DNA from: a virus
Strand: one strand, 5' to 3'
Virus record (IMG/VR): IMGVR_UViG_3300020392_000018
Location: 1-57,767 of that record
DNA: 57,767 nt
Shown here: one piece after another, positions 16,201 to 26,012 of the stretch
Position numbering within the stretch: the stretch's first letter is position 1
Layout: the number at the start of each line of letters is the position of its first letter
Translations under genes and position numbers: made by a program
Notes under the pieces: model-generated
What the model was told of the DNA's origin: nothing
Databases searched by the model: none
The model's input: only the letters and a program-made list of their open reading frames with translations

Positions 16201-19200
16201 ATTATATCCCGAAATATTAGCAGTTCCTTGTTTATTTCTAAAGGTTAAATTTGTTGGGTTTTGAGAAGAATTCGAGTTAAACAATAATTCAAATTGATTG
16301 CTAGCAAAGTCTATGCTTGCTACTCTATCAGTAAAAGTCGTTTGAACTCCACTTCCTGTAACTGTCATTCCAACATGAATTTTATCCATATTACCTGCAA
16401 CAAGAACAGTAACGGTCTTACTTCCATTTACAGTTTGACATGCTATTACTTGTTCGAGTGCTTGGTTGGTAGTTGCATGTTTTATCACACAAATATACAT
16501 AATCGCTCCATTAGGCGCACTACCATCCTGTCTAGGAACAGTAGGCTGATAGTGAGCAACAGCGTTTGTTGCACCACTTATTATTGTTCTATGTGGTTTA
16601 TCTATTAATGTTATACTATTACTTGATGTGCTTGCTACTACTCCAATAAATCTACCTGCCCTGTCTACAATTATATCTTCGGGTTGAACTGTAGTGGTGG
16701 GGTTTGCGGCAACGGTTAGCACTTTTCCACTAACATTTGTAACATGCATGTTTAGCGAAGTAATGGTATGTTGTGGATATAGATTAATAGAGCCTATATT
16801 TTTAGTGCTTTCCGGTATATTTTCGGGGTCAAATTGATTATAGAAACAATCGAAAACTAACTCGGTTAATCTCATAATACTAAATCTTCTTAGTTTATTT
16901 ATCTCTTTATTATCAAAAGCAGAAAGAATATTATGTTGTCTATAAGAATCATCTAAAGCACTAATAGTATTAGTTATTCCTTTAGAACCTTCTTTCAATT
17001 CCGAATGATTTGTAATATTTAATTCACCTACAGTCAATAAAGAGTAGTTCACTATATTTCTATCTTTAGTTCTATTCAGTAGGCTATCCTTTCTTGTGGA
17101 AGAATAAGGCAATAAATCACTATTACTAAACAAAAACATTCTAGCAATTTTAGGGTCTATTTGTTCAAACTTATCTCTATATTGGTGAGAGTTTAAGTGC
17201 TTAACTTTATTGTTATTTGTTGGCCTTAAGTTAGGATATGAAGATGGGCCATATGTAGCCAATTTAGTATGAGCGTGGGGTGTATAGAATATTTTAGGTT
17301 TACCTCCCTGTCTAAATTGTGTTAATTCAAATGGGTTTGAGTGAAACTGCTCTAATGTTGTTGGTTCAAAAAATCTATCTCCGATGCTAGGTAAAAATCC
17401 TCTTGATTCTAATATTCTTTTATTGTCAAAAGAAAAGAAACTTGCCGTTATTGATGTATTAGAAGCGGTTGCGTTTACTGCCGTTCCTTCTAGTGTAACA
17501 AGTTTGGCCTGTAATACAAGGTCGCCCGAAGCACCGTCACCAACTGTAGCACCAATAAATGTATTATCGGGTATTCCTGTGCCTGTTATTTTTTGACCCA
17601 CTTTAAATACATTATGAAAGAAACTATTTGTGCTTCCCGAAATGAATGCTTCTACTGTTATATCTATTACAGAATTACCGCTAACGGTTTCTATTCTACC
17701 TTCTCCTATGAAGTTTCTTTGACATATATCTGTCCCTATTATATTATCTTGACGAATACCATCAACATATTGTCCCGCATTATATCTATATGCACTAGCA
17801 TAATATTTTATTTTACTAGTTTGGTCTTCATACATTGTAGAATTATCGAATAAAAGTTGTTTTGATTTGTTAAAATTACCTTTCTCTAAATTAATCAATC
17901 TATAATTAGAAGAACCAAATTGGGATTGATAACTCCCTAATCTATCAACTCTAGCACTAGTTGAAAGTCCATGCGCCCTAGTTCCGCTTTGATACATCAC
18001 GGGATGCTCGGCTTCCAGTTTAAAATCTAAGACACTAGTAATGTTATTTACATTTAGTTGATTGACCTGTGGATGTAACAATGCAATGTTTTTTCCTCCA
18101 TGTAAGTGACCACCATTTAATAAATTCAGTTCATGCGTAAACTTAGTAGTTTCTCTCACATCGTCTTGATTATGATGTCCTTCTAATCTATCTATTGGCA
18201 TTCCACTTTGGAAAGAAGCGGTGAATGCAGTTGTTATATTGATAGTAAGTTCCGCATTGTTGTCTAAAGTGATAGACCTTTCTTCTTTGTTTATGCTTTC
18301 AATTAAGTAAGTAGTTCCAACTGCTAAACCTGTGCCTACCACTTTCATGCCAACAAATAACTTTTCAGTATCTACATTTTTTATTACAGGAGAACCTGCA
18401 ACTATTGATGCTCTTATGAAAGTATGAACACCAACTTCTCGGTCTAATATTATTCTACATTGATTACTAGCCAATGAAAATTCAGTAGGGATATTTAAAT
18501 GACCGCTAGGGTCAGTATTATCGGCATCATTGCTCATTTCAACGCTATCGCTCCCTACGACAGTTATAGTGGTGGATGAAGGAATGTTAGAATGAGTTGT
18601 ATCATCTATTACCATACCCACTGATAATTTACTTGTATTTACGGTTAATGTAGCGTCACCATCTGCCGTTGATGCACTTATTGTAATATTAATATCCTTT
18701 TCAACTTGTAATATGTTTGCCAAAAACTTACCATTAACAAACAAAGGCTTACCGTGTAAATTCTTTTCTCCTCTAATATTATTAAAAGAAGATAGAGCAG
18801 TATCACTATCTACTTCTATAAATCTTCTAGCAATAGTCATATTATGTGTTAATTTACCAACCAAAGTAAAATCAGTATCTTGAGTGTTAGCATAATTAAT
18901 ATCAACTCTACCTAGAGTTAATGGATTATATGGAGCGATAGTTACAATAGTTCCTTTATTTTCACCTGCGGATTTGGTATTAACTATTTCAAAATCAATA
19001 AGAGTATTTACAGTATCAAAGGTTGCTTTATTAGAAAAAGTTAAACTTACTCCGGTTGCACTTCCTGTTGCGTTTGCGCTCAACTCTAAAGTGTTACTAT
19101 TCGTGATGCTACTGACTGTTGTTCCTGTTGGTATATTAGTTCCCAAAACTTCCATCCCTGCAAACAAATTAACAGTTGATGATAGGGCTGTTATTGTCGC

Positions 19201-21933
19201 ATCTCCCGAAACAGTAGTTCCTGTTAAGACAACATCGTTATGTAAGCGAGATTGAAAGTGTGCATCATTTAACATATTAGAAACATCGCTTATTTCATAT
19301 CCAATTGCATTTTCATGTGTGCTTCCGCTACTACCAACTAATCCATCTCCTTCTTCTCCTGTAGAAGTAATCTTAACACCGGAGTTAAAGAACAGACCTT
19401 TGTTAGAAGCACCGCTTAAACTAGTTGTTGAATCTACTAATGTGCTTGTAGCCAATGCTTTGTTTAGTAAATAATTTTTATTAGTTTCTTTATATCCTTC
19501 TAGTGCCGTTCCTTCTGCTCTAGCATTATCTACTAAAGTAAAGCCTGTTCCTGTTAGAGTAGAGGCAATCTCACCAATATAACTCATCATACCCGATGAG
19601 TGTTTTAGATGAACTTTAGTTCCTGCTGTTAATGTTATACTGCTCGACGAAGTTAGTGTTTTATTAGCAAAACTACAAGTAAAGTTAGCACCAACACTTT
19701 GTAATTTATTGTATGGGCTTTGGGTTGAATAAATGATGTCTTGAGAAAATAATGTGTTCTTAGTTATAACAGGAGAAATCAACTTTCTAATATTACTTCT
19801 CCCTGCTAATTTTACTTGTGTTAGACCGTTTTCCTTGAAGTTGTCTATTCTTTCTACTGCCCCATGTAATTTTTCAACTAGAATAGCATACTTTCCTTTC
19901 ATGTAGTCTAACATAGTTCCTTGAGAATGATAGGCCGCTTCATTGCTTGTGCTACCATCCGAATCAAAATATGCTTTATCAGAAAAAGATAAAGTTAGTA
20001 ATTTTTTATCAACATCTACTGCGCTTACTATGGCATACAAAAAGGAAAATTCTTTCGAGAAAAACTTTACCCGAAGCGCACTATCTCTATTTGCTACCAA
20101 TGGAAAATCTGTAAGTAATGTTTTATCTTTTTTATTGTAAGCCCTTCTTTCAAGAACGCTATCATTTGCTAAAGTGTAAGAGCCTGTTGTGAATATTGAT
20201 TCAGTTTCTAATCTATTTTCACTTCTAAAAGTAATACTTTGAGTCTTACCACTAATAGACGCTATGCTTTGCACAATAACTATTCTTGTGCCAACTCTAA
20301 CTTCATCCCCAACATTTAGATAACTTCCTAAATCATGGTCTGTTGTTGTAGCATAAGTATTGCCGCTAGTGTTGGAAGTTATTACAGCACCTATTGACTT
20401 AAATTCGTTCATATTACTACTAAATAATTGATGTCTAATTCTAAGAGGTTCTTCATCTCCTATCTTCTTTGTTAATATTCTAAACGGGTCTGCTAATTTA
20501 ACTTCGGCCAATGTTCCTTTTGCTCCCATAGATTCAAACAACAATTGGTCTAATACATTACTTGATAGATTGGCTTTATCTTTAGAAAGAGCATATGACA
20601 AATATCTATATGGGCCATTATAGTCTTGTGTTGATGTAGTGTTAGTTAAAGCATCATTATCATCTCTTCTAGCATTAGTAAAACATGCGTCACTTGTAAA
20701 TGGAGTATATGCTAATATTGTTTTTCCTTCATTACTAGTGTGTGTCGCAGGATTATCTTGATTTTTTAAGTTATCAACAAGTTTAGTTTTTAGAGTGTAT
20801 TTACTATAATCTATAATATCTGTTCCGAAATCGGGAGTAGTTGTAAAAAAACTTCTAGTGTTTATTGCATCACTACTAGCCGATACTCCAACAAAGTCTA
20901 GTTCAGAAAATAACATATTATATTTTTTGTTATGGTCGAGTTCATTTTTTTTATCTAAGTTTTCGTTGAAAAAATAAAACAGTGGCCTCGCTACTGAAAC
21001 AGAAGCAGAAAGAGAGTTTTTAATTCCTAAACCAATTGCCGCTATTGTTTTATCTGTCGGTATGGGCGTAGAATATAGTTTAAACTTAACATTCTTTGCT
21101 ATCTCATTCCCTAACTTTGGTCTAAACTCAAACGAGTCTCCGCTAATATCATCAGTAAATATTTCCGAAACTTTAGCAAAATGGTGTTTATTTTCATCAT
21201 CGGAATGAATCATTACAAATAAATGGGTAGTCGTTAAATCAATACTGTTTAGTCTCACTCCTGTTTGACTTATAACATCAAAACACTTTATTCTAATTCC
21301 TTCTGTTGTCTCTAAATTTCTGTGTTCTATTCCCAAAACAAGGATAGCACCAGTGGCACTAGTTGTTGCTTTTTCTGTTAATGTAAATTCTGTGCTAGAA
21401 CTTATGGACTTTATTCTAGCATTTTCTGTAGCAAAACCTGTGCCTTGAACAGATTGCCCTACATACAAATTATTGGTATTGCCACTAGATAAGACTACAG
21501 TTGCACTACCTTGAGTAACATTACAATTTGCTAATGTTGTTCTACCAACGGCTGTTAAATTAATACTACCGGAGTTTTCTTCTATTATCGCTACTCCGAA
21601 ATTATCTACTGTAGAACCATTAGAAGTGGGAGATAGCGCACTAACACAAAGTTGTGGGTTGGTTGGAACATCAAACGCTGTTCTAGTAAATGTAAGAGTT
21701 CCAGTAGCACCACTACCGCTTGCTTCCCTACTCATTGTTATGTTAGTGTTAGTTGAGATAGCAGTAACTATTGCGTTATTCTCTATGTTAGTTCCACTCA
21801 CTTTCATGCCTATTAGTATATTACTAGTATCACTAATCGGTAAAGTTTCACTACCCGATGTAGCAGTCGTTGTAGATTTAGTTACCGTAGCGGTTGGCCT
21901 ACTCAATGCAACTAAAGTAGAAACTTCTGTCAT
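13237..21933 (-). CDS. Giant tail hub / adhesin protein (2,898 residues)
   Basis: The largest gene of the window. About seven copies of an immunoglobulin-like beta unit with the core VGMxVxGTGI are scattered over it, including two in the first 200 residues and others encoded near 19.1, 18.6, 18.3, 17.6 and 16.4 kb. The last 400 residues look like a tail hub of the gp27 / late-control type: IIVFGRTHRAI, then LLRIHNDEGFGLKINVGHKG, VGDIITVEIPE and LEIQHNLRGTMDLELGSY. The protein probably caps the tail and carries the receptor-binding arms. The hub call rests on pattern and position; the middle 2,000 residues match nothing I recognise. Confidence 0.75.
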   Translation of the reverse strand: MTEVSTLVALSRPTATVTKSTTTATSGSETLPISDTSNILIGMKVSGTNIENNAIVTAISTNTNITMSREASGSGATGTLTFTRTAFDVPTNPQLCVSALSPTSNGSTVDNFGVAIIEENSGSINLTAVGRTTLANCNVTQGSATVVLSSGNTNNLYVGQSVQGTGFATENARIKSISSSTEFTLTEKATTSATGAILVLGIEHRNLETTEGIRIKCFDVISQTGVRLNSIDLTTTHLFVMIHSDDENKHHFAKVSEIFTDDISGDSFEFRPKLGNEIAKNVKFKLYSTPIPTDKTIAAIGLGIKNSLSASVSVARPLFYFFNENLDKKNELDHNKKYNMLFSELDFVGVSASSDAINTRSFFTTTPDFGTDIIDYSKYTLKTKLVDNLKNQDNPATHTSNEGKTILAYTPFTSDACFTNARRDDNDALTNTTSTQDYNGPYRYLSYALSKDKANLSSNVLDQLLFESMGAKGTLAEVKLADPFRILTKKIGDEEPLRIRHQLFSSNMNEFKSIGAVITSNTSGNTYATTTDHDLGSYLNVGDEVRVGTRIVIVQSIASISGKTQSITFRSENRLETESIFTTGSYTLANDSVLERRAYNKKDKTLLTDFPLVANRDSALRVKFFSKEFSFLYAIVSAVDVDKKLLTLSFSDKAYFDSDGSTSNEAAYHSQGTMLDYMKGKYAILVEKLHGAVERIDNFKENGLTQVKLAGRSNIRKLISPVITKNTLFSQDIIYSTQSPYNKLQSVGANFTCSFANKTLTSSSSITLTAGTKVHLKHSSGMMSYIGEIASTLTGTGFTLVDNARAEGTALEGYKETNKNYLLNKALATSTLVDSTTSLSGASNKGLFFNSGVKITSTGEEGDGLVGSSGSTHENAIGYEISDVSNMLNDAHFQSRLHNDVVLTGTTVSGDATITALSSTVNLFAGMEVLGTNIPTGTTVSSITNSNTLELSANATGSATGVSLTFSNKATFDTVNTLIDFEIVNTKSAGENKGTIVTIAPYNPLTLGRVDINYANTQDTDFTLVGKLTHNMTIARRFIEVDSDTALSSFNNIRGEKNLHGKPLFVNGKFLANILQVEKDINITISASTADGDATLTVNTSKLSVGMVIDDTTHSNIPSSTTITVVGSDSVEMSNDADNTDPSGHLNIPTEFSLASNQCRIILDREVGVHTFIRASIVAGSPVIKNVDTEKLFVGMKVVGTGLAVGTTYLIESINKEERSITLDNNAELTINITTAFTASFQSGMPIDRLEGHHNQDDVRETTKFTHELNLLNGGHLHGGKNIALLHPQVNQLNVNNITSVLDFKLEAEHPVMYQSGTRAHGLSTSARVDRLGSYQSQFGSSNYRLINLEKGNFNKSKQLLFDNSTMYEDQTSKIKYYASAYRYNAGQYVDGIRQDNIIGTDICQRNFIGEGRIETVSGNSVIDITVEAFISGSTNSFFHNVFKVGQKITGTGIPDNTFIGATVGDGASGDLVLQAKLVTLEGTAVNATASNTSITASFFSFDNKRILESRGFLPSIGDRFFEPTTLEQFHSNPFELTQFRQGGKPKIFYTPHAHTKLATYGPSSYPNLRPTNNNKVKHLNSHQYRDKFEQIDPKIARMFLFSNSDLLPYSSTRKDSLLNRTKDRNIVNYSLLTVGELNITNHSELKEGSKGITNTISALDDSYRQHNILSAFDNKEINKLRRFSIMRLTELVFDCFYNQFDPENIPESTKNIGSINLYPQHTITSLNMHVTNVSGKVLTVAANPTTTVQPEDIIVDRAGRFIGVVASTSSNSITLIDKPHRTIISGATNAVAHYQPTVPRQDGSAPNGAIMYICVIKHATTNQALEQVIACQTVNGSKTVTVLVAGNMDKIHVGMTVTGSGVQTTFTDRVASIDFASNQFELLFNSNSSQNPTNLTFRNKQGTANISGYNTQNDFIQGDGDINPMQFVTMRGLASDGGGFPNNYVSAFTPQGQGTGTGAARGNNDSGYGGNSANFCDTSFSDRVGVNAMGGSVTNFAQDNSIILPMVLTSERFSYFSWLAEFSKFTGTTSLASMTNFSPFPMMSELANTLSTPQSTQSAFGVTKHNASNFQNMVHKATVRKYQGFIPVFLDRWGITGGNGAKVDIGMAATKIGSARNLNIDGSIKQEIRYGLSTVTRTRDTEGSVIGDQIGFATKTLSTDRFNGGRPASGTPTDFNTDKEYDDDADGVFGGFKPTLRIDVGFKTPCVFNTVTATAARLEDTDNRIHDDEEFTSLGGGSEVYLYVDSPNVPFFTRTHEISTFPTPDTVTMSNNATISGTADTTFSRNKVGTKKATNGTDVTVLAFTDYFLTTNAGSNNTSETHIRADNPLWLSHVDLTGCYLVSEEVKVDDGDGGVEDYETANKGGSRSIDNVLSHNASIDLGTPKYILYVISHEIDTTRRDRTHILTVSGNFPSEKSSALDPSRLKTFRIMQPNHTCFYDFSPKKIRLNQLSSQYTKKPKDNLTYTTINNFIYGDKLGSRNDEGNNEGVLSMYVAVDVDGQTSENNIVITNPVNMKDNIMTEGKLQMNFSDGDNNNFTTVDFTDAGNEIGFEMTLENQKELLGIVSVSETMDVLVGTNDSINAKRAIIGSAVSVCQDADKLINEILEENDVEFNLTESTYPYFVAPNYRGVDLFSAIKFLMNKKDKILIENNEQFTVEESASSNFFPNILFTTANTDTRIYSYSREKSQFDLFNEIIVFGRTHRAIRKELRSIEKKGRKTLQVFENELITQEDVDKRATELLRIHNDEGFGLKINVGHKGVSQLRVGDIITVEIPEENIPKSEFIVLEIQHNLRGTMDLELGSYTKGLEDRFAELAIENRNVNNKIREDSFNDNQNIFDFIEEINVKPIKFKIQKKSTPAGAFTLGTNSTDSETLNTNTNALNIGVTTFTTLLEEEF

Positions 21934-23036
21934 TCATCTACCTCCTCGAATCTAAAATAGAATAATGCATTATCTAAATTGGGTAATAAGTTGTTTACAA
22001 AAAATTGTTTTTTGGTGGTATTAACCATAGACATTTCGTGTAGTTCGCCCATAAATTGCTTATTGGCAGTAGCACTTCCCGCCCCCGTTCCATTATTGCT
22101 AGAAGCACCGATAAAGTAATCTTCTTGCGCCATAGAAAAACTACTGGTTGTAGAAATAGTTTCTTTTTTTTGCACAATACCATTCAAAAATAATTGAAGT
22201 TCTTTTGTGTTATTATCATAAACACATGCTATATGAAATTGATTATTGATATAACTAGCGTCTTTGAAAGCAGGAATAAAAATATTAGTGCTACTACTAA
22301 TACTACTAGAAGGTGCAGTATTCAATATAATTCTATTAGGGCTAGAGGCTAAAGAAGAGATAGTTCCTAACGAAGTAAAATTAAAACCATCTCTTATGAA
22401 TACTTCTTGGTCTTCGTGAAACTTAGCAGTTGAAGCGACAGGTATTGTTTCTGCGCTGTTTGTTCCATTAGTTACTCCTCCGACAACATGAGTTATTCTT
22501 CCTGCATTATCAAACCCTTCTAAAGTATCGGCAGTATAGAACCAACCGACTCCTGTTGTAGCATTAATAACCGTGTCATCAGTTGATACACTGTGAACAG
22601 TTCCTCCTATTTTCAAATCTACTTTAATTTTATATTCCGATGGTTGATTTTCATTATGTAATGTAGAATTAACTAAAGAAATTGTGAAATTAGTGCTAGA
22701 AAAAATATTCATTTCATGCACTAATCTATTAGCAATTGGCATATATTCATTACTTTGAAAGTCTGCACTAGAAGCATTACTAAAAATTACAGTAGGCATG
22801 ACCTTTTGGGTGCTAGTTGTCGTGGGTCTTGCTGTTGCTGAATATTGCCCGAATCCATTTATGTCATAAGGCGTTAAAATAGCCTCAAATGTAAAACTAC
22901 CTGTATGAGAAAATATGCCGTATGCTTGATTATCTGAAGTGCTAGGAACATTGTCGCTATAATCTATTCTAACATGACCATTACACATGACAGGGAAGAT
23001 TAATCCTCGCTGTTTTCCAATAAGCACATCATACAT
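21930..23036 (-). CDS. LamG / concanavalin-like lectin tail protein
   Basis: A 368-residue protein. Residues near 255-350 show the LamG core: INNQFHIACVYDNNTKELQL, FLNGIVQKKE, an FIGASS strand and FMGELHEMSMVN. Such jelly-roll domains bind sugars. The N-terminal 200 residues are beta-rich and may dock to the tail. Position between the tape measure and the hub suggests a distal tail or tip component that touches host glycans. The stop overlaps the hub start (ATGA). Confidence 0.75.
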   Translation of the reverse strand: MYDVLIGKQRGLIFPVMCNGHVRIDYSDNVPSTSDNQAYGIFSHTGSFTFEAILTPYDINGFGQYSATARPTTTSTQKVMPTVIFSNASSADFQSNEYMPIANRLVHEMNIFSSTNFTISLVNSTLHNENQPSEYKIKVDLKIGGTVHSVSTDDTVINATTGVGWFYTADTLEGFDNAGRITHVVGGVTNGTNSAETIPVASTAKFHEDQEVFIRDGFNFTSLGTISSLASSPNRIILNTAPSSSISSSTNIFIPAFKDASYINNQFHIACVYDNNTKELQLFLNGIVQKKETISTTSSFSMAQEDYFIGASSNNGTGAGSATANKQFMGELHEMSMVNTTKKQFFVNNLLPNLDNALFYFRFEEVDE

Positions 23037-23044
23037 ATTATCAC

Positions 23045-23704
23045 CTATGGAACTATAATTGCTGTTTCAAATTCTAAATTAAAAGTCAATTCAAAAGTTT
23101 CTGCACTAATATCGCAAGAGAAACTTCTAACGAAGCCTGTTAATCCTGTGTCTGTAGCAGAATCGGGGAAAGAAGATATTTTACTCGGAACATTAGTATT
23201 ATCTAATTCATTATCATCTCCTCTTGAAGCAAAATTAAAAGGAACGAAAGTGCCTTCATCTCTATCACTTGTCGCATCTATTGTAGTTCCGCTATTTACT
23301 CCTGTTCTTTGATTATAGTTAGAATCAACAAACGATGGAATTAATATAACTAACTCATTAAATGCTTGATTCTCAGCAAAACCTGTAGAATCTACGCCCG
23401 AAGAAATCATTTGTGCAACTTCGTGCGCTGTAAAAAATCTATCTTTTAATGTTCCATCAAATGTTTTTTTGATTCTTTGGTCTAATATTACTCCACTAAC
23501 CGATATTGTTTTTTGAGCCATACCTAAATCCAAAGCCGCAGTTATGGACTCTCCGGTAAATACACCGGAAAGGGGAACAGGGAAAGCGGGTATAGTTTTA
23601 CTAACAGAAATACCAACAGAATTAGCCAACAATTCTATTACATTTGTTTCAAAACCATTTGAAGAACTATGCGATTGTAATTTTAAGAAAACACCTTGAG
23701 CCAT
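23045..23704 (-). CDS. Tail protein, distal-tail-like
   Basis: A 219-residue beta-rich protein with TFELTFNLEFETAIIV at its C-terminus. It lies directly after the tape measure, where distal tail proteins are normally encoded. No motif proves this; the call comes from gene order and composition. Confidence 0.55.
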   Translation of the reverse strand: MAQGVFLKLQSHSSSNGFETNVIELLANSVGISVSKTIPAFPVPLSGVFTGESITAALDLGMAQKTISVSGVILDQRIKKTFDGTLKDRFFTAHEVAQMISSGVDSTGFAENQAFNELVILIPSFVDSNYNQRTGVNSGTTIDATSDRDEGTFVPFNFASRGDDNELDNTNVPSKISSFPDSATDTGLTGFVRSFSCDISAETFELTFNLEFETAIIVP

Positions 23705-23708
23705 TTTA

Positions 23709-25382
23709 TCACCTCAACATTCCGCTAGAAGATACACTTCTGTTAATCTTATTTGTTATCATATTACCAACTTGGTCTGCTATTCTTCTAAGTTCCGCAT
23801 CGGAGGTATCTTTAGCATTAATTGTAACATTGACATGATTATTTACCGTATTACTTTTCATCATTCCAGAACTTTGAGTATTGTTATGAACTCTAGCACC
23901 CGCAGGTAAACTTACTAATTCCGGCCCACCTTCACCAACAACTGCCATACCACCACTAGAAACACCACCGCTAGCAAAGAATGGTATGCTACCTGTTAGT
24001 TTTTTAATAGCCGCCATAATAAAAGCCCCAACTGCAACTGCTATCAATAAAGGTATAGCATAAATAGCGGCTACTGTTAGCATTTGAATCGCTATTTGTT
24101 TAACAACATACGCCGCTAAAAAGATAAATAGTGCTTTCTTTGCTATGTTAAATACGGCACTTCTAAAATCGTCGTCGGTAAAGAACCTATGAATAATATC
24201 TAATCCTGTATAAAATACTCCTATTGCTAATGCTAGTAATCCTTTCAACACTACTTTAATTATTCCTAGTCCTATTAACATTAAGTTATCAACAAACTGT
24301 AAAGCATAATCTATGAATGTATAAATATCTCCCGATAATAAAGCACCTATCATACTAAATACTAACATAATATTTTCTAATACTAATGAAGCAATATTCT
24401 TTATGTCATCCACCACTCCCATTTCACTTAATATTCCTAAAGCATCATGGATGAACTTAGCCAAAACTAAGAATGCCAATATGCCTAACATTAACATTAT
24501 TAAAACTTTAAATGCATAATTAAGAACAGGCTTCATAGTTTTTTGAAGACCAACCATTCCTTTCCTATACCTTAAAGTTTTTTTAGCCATTTTTTCTTGA
24601 AATTTTTTCAATTTATCTCCTTGTTTGAAACTAGCAAGCATGTTATCTCTCATGTCTTCAAATAGAGTTTTCTCAACTTCTGCCGTTCCCTCTTTTGTTG
24701 CTATTGTTTTTGTTCCTCTTTTTTTACTCAAAAAGAAATCAGTTTTTCTTAGTGCTTCTTGTTCTGCTTTTATGTCGGCACTTATGCCTGCTCTACCTGC
24801 TTCAGTTTTCATTCCTTTTTGAAACTGTGCAACTTTTTGTGCTTCTTCGAAAACCTGCGCTTGTTGTTTTCCTTTTTCTATAAGTTCGTCTAATCCTTTT
24901 ATCATTGCTTCATTAACATCAACACCCTCTAATATTGCTACATTATACGCTAGAGTTCCTTTGATTGCTTCTCTTATTTGTTCATTTTCTTCGGCATGCT
25001 TTAGACTAATTATTCCGGCTTGTGTGCTTTGTTGTTCCCTCAATGCGTTTAGTTTTTCTAACTGAGGTTCAAGAGTTTTAAATGCTTGAACTTGTTGTAT
25101 AACTGCGTCATTTTGTTCTTTTGCTAACTTAGCATTTTGTTGTGACGCTTGTTCTATCTGTCCTAAAATGTCAACAAACGCTCTAAATTTATTTTGTAGT
25201 CTCCATAATGGACTACCGGAAACAAGCCTAGCAAAAATAGTCCATTTTTTACCTGCTTTACTAGTAGCATCCGATACTTCAATAAGTCTCTTTGTAAAAC
25301 CTTTGAACTCAACGCCAGCAGTTAAAGTGACCTTATTTAAATCACTAAGATTACCTGCTAGTTTTTCGATTTCATCGGCCAT
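23709..25382 (-). CDS. Tail tape measure protein
   Basis: A 557-residue protein with a helical, coiled N-terminal half, then several hydrophobic segments (for example VLIMLMLGILAFLVLAKFI) in the middle. The C-terminus has ASGGVSSGGMAVVGEGGPEL and LPAGARVHN, a hallmark of tape measure proteins. It sets tail length and is ejected with the genome; its size suggests a tail of roughly 80 nm by the usual 0.15 nm per residue rule. The chaperone genes lie immediately upstream, as in bacteriophages. Confidence 0.9.
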   Translation of the reverse strand: MADEIEKLAGNLSDLNKVTLTAGVEFKGFTKRLIEVSDATSKAGKKWTIFARLVSGSPLWRLQNKFRAFVDILGQIEQASQQNAKLAKEQNDAVIQQVQAFKTLEPQLEKLNALREQQSTQAGIISLKHAEENEQIREAIKGTLAYNVAILEGVDVNEAMIKGLDELIEKGKQQAQVFEEAQKVAQFQKGMKTEAGRAGISADIKAEQEALRKTDFFLSKKRGTKTIATKEGTAEVEKTLFEDMRDNMLASFKQGDKLKKFQEKMAKKTLRYRKGMVGLQKTMKPVLNYAFKVLIMLMLGILAFLVLAKFIHDALGILSEMGVVDDIKNIASLVLENIMLVFSMIGALLSGDIYTFIDYALQFVDNLMLIGLGIIKVVLKGLLALAIGVFYTGLDIIHRFFTDDDFRSAVFNIAKKALFIFLAAYVVKQIAIQMLTVAAIYAIPLLIAVAVGAFIMAAIKKLTGSIPFFASGGVSSGGMAVVGEGGPELVSLPAGARVHNNTQSSGMMKSNTVNNHVNVTINAKDTSDAELRRIADQVGNMITNKINRSVSSSGMLR

Positions 25383-25383
25383 G

Positions 25384-25596
25384 CTACTTACCTGCGTTCT
25401 TTTTTACTTTGTCAAGTTCTTCTTGTTTAACTTTTTCCATATTAAAGTGAACCATTAATAAATCCATCACTAGACTCGATGGCATTTTATAAATTTCTAA
25501 TGGACTTATAGATAGTGCCGTAGCCAATGTATAAGTCATAATTAAGAATACTGTTTTGGGATTACTCTTTTTTCCCTTAATAGCATTCTCAATCAT
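25384..25596 (-). CDS. Tail assembly chaperone, T-like part (frameshift product)
   Basis: A 70-residue frame between the first chaperone gene and the tape measure. It sits in the -1 frame relative to the upstream gene, and a canonical slippery heptamer lies just before the upstream stop. Slippage would fuse it to the first chaperone, as lambda G and T form gpGT. Its own ATG also overlaps the stop, so some free protein is possible. The sequence is helical with a hydrophobic centre. Confidence 0.75.
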   Translation of the reverse strand: MIENAIKGKKSNPKTVFLIMTYTLATALSISPLEIYKMPSSLVMDLLMVHFNMEKVKQEELDKVKKNAGK

Positions 25597-25958
25597 TCGT
25601 TTTTTTCTTCATCCTCCTGTAAAGCATTCATAGGATTTGGTAAAATTTCTTTTAATTGATTGCCAACATAAGGGCTTAGCCTTAGCATATCAAGTGTTGA
25701 GAGTGATGGTTCTGTTTTTGAAATAAAATTTTCGACCATATAACGATACATAGCATTAATATCAATATCTACATTTTGTGTTCTAGTGTCTATTTTCATA
25801 ACGCTATTCATGGCTTTTTCAGCCTCTAGCCATGTGGGTTCTTTTACCCACACTTTTAGATATTCTTCTTGGTCGGGTGCTACTTTAACATAGTGTAGCG
25901 TAGGCTCTTGTAGCGCAAATAGCGCATCTTTATTCTGTATTACTTTCTTTTCAGTCAT
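25593..25958 (-). CDS. Tail assembly chaperone, G-like part
   Basis: A 121-residue acidic, helical protein in the position of lambda gpG: after the tail tube and before the tape measure. It ends two codons after a slippery heptamer, so a fraction of ribosomes should make a G-T fusion of about 190 residues. ATG 25958 is chosen over an upstream TTG because a GGTGG lies 5 nt before it. The chaperones coat the tape measure during tail assembly and are not in the mature virion. Confidence 0.75.
   Translation of the reverse strand: MTEKKVIQNKDALFALQEPTLHYVKVAPDQEEYLKVWVKEPTWLEAEKAMNSVMKIDTRTQNVDIDINAMYRYMVENFISKTEPSLSTLDMLRLSPYVGNQLKEILPNPMNALQEDEEKNE
25599..25605 (-). promoter_or_regulatory. Canonical -1 ribosomal frameshift site A_AAA_AAC
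   Basis: In the zero frame the minus strand reads GAA AAA AAC GAA TGA, so A_AAA_AAC is in exact phase. A -1 slip continues as CGA ATG ATT GAG into the next gene. An AGGAGG seven nt upstream could act as a stimulator, as the SD-like element does in dnaX. No downstream pseudoknot was assessed. Confidence 0.75.
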
Positions 25959-26012
25959 ATTATCCACCTTCAAAACCAACAAACAAACAAACGGTGTTGG
26001 TGGAATTTATGT

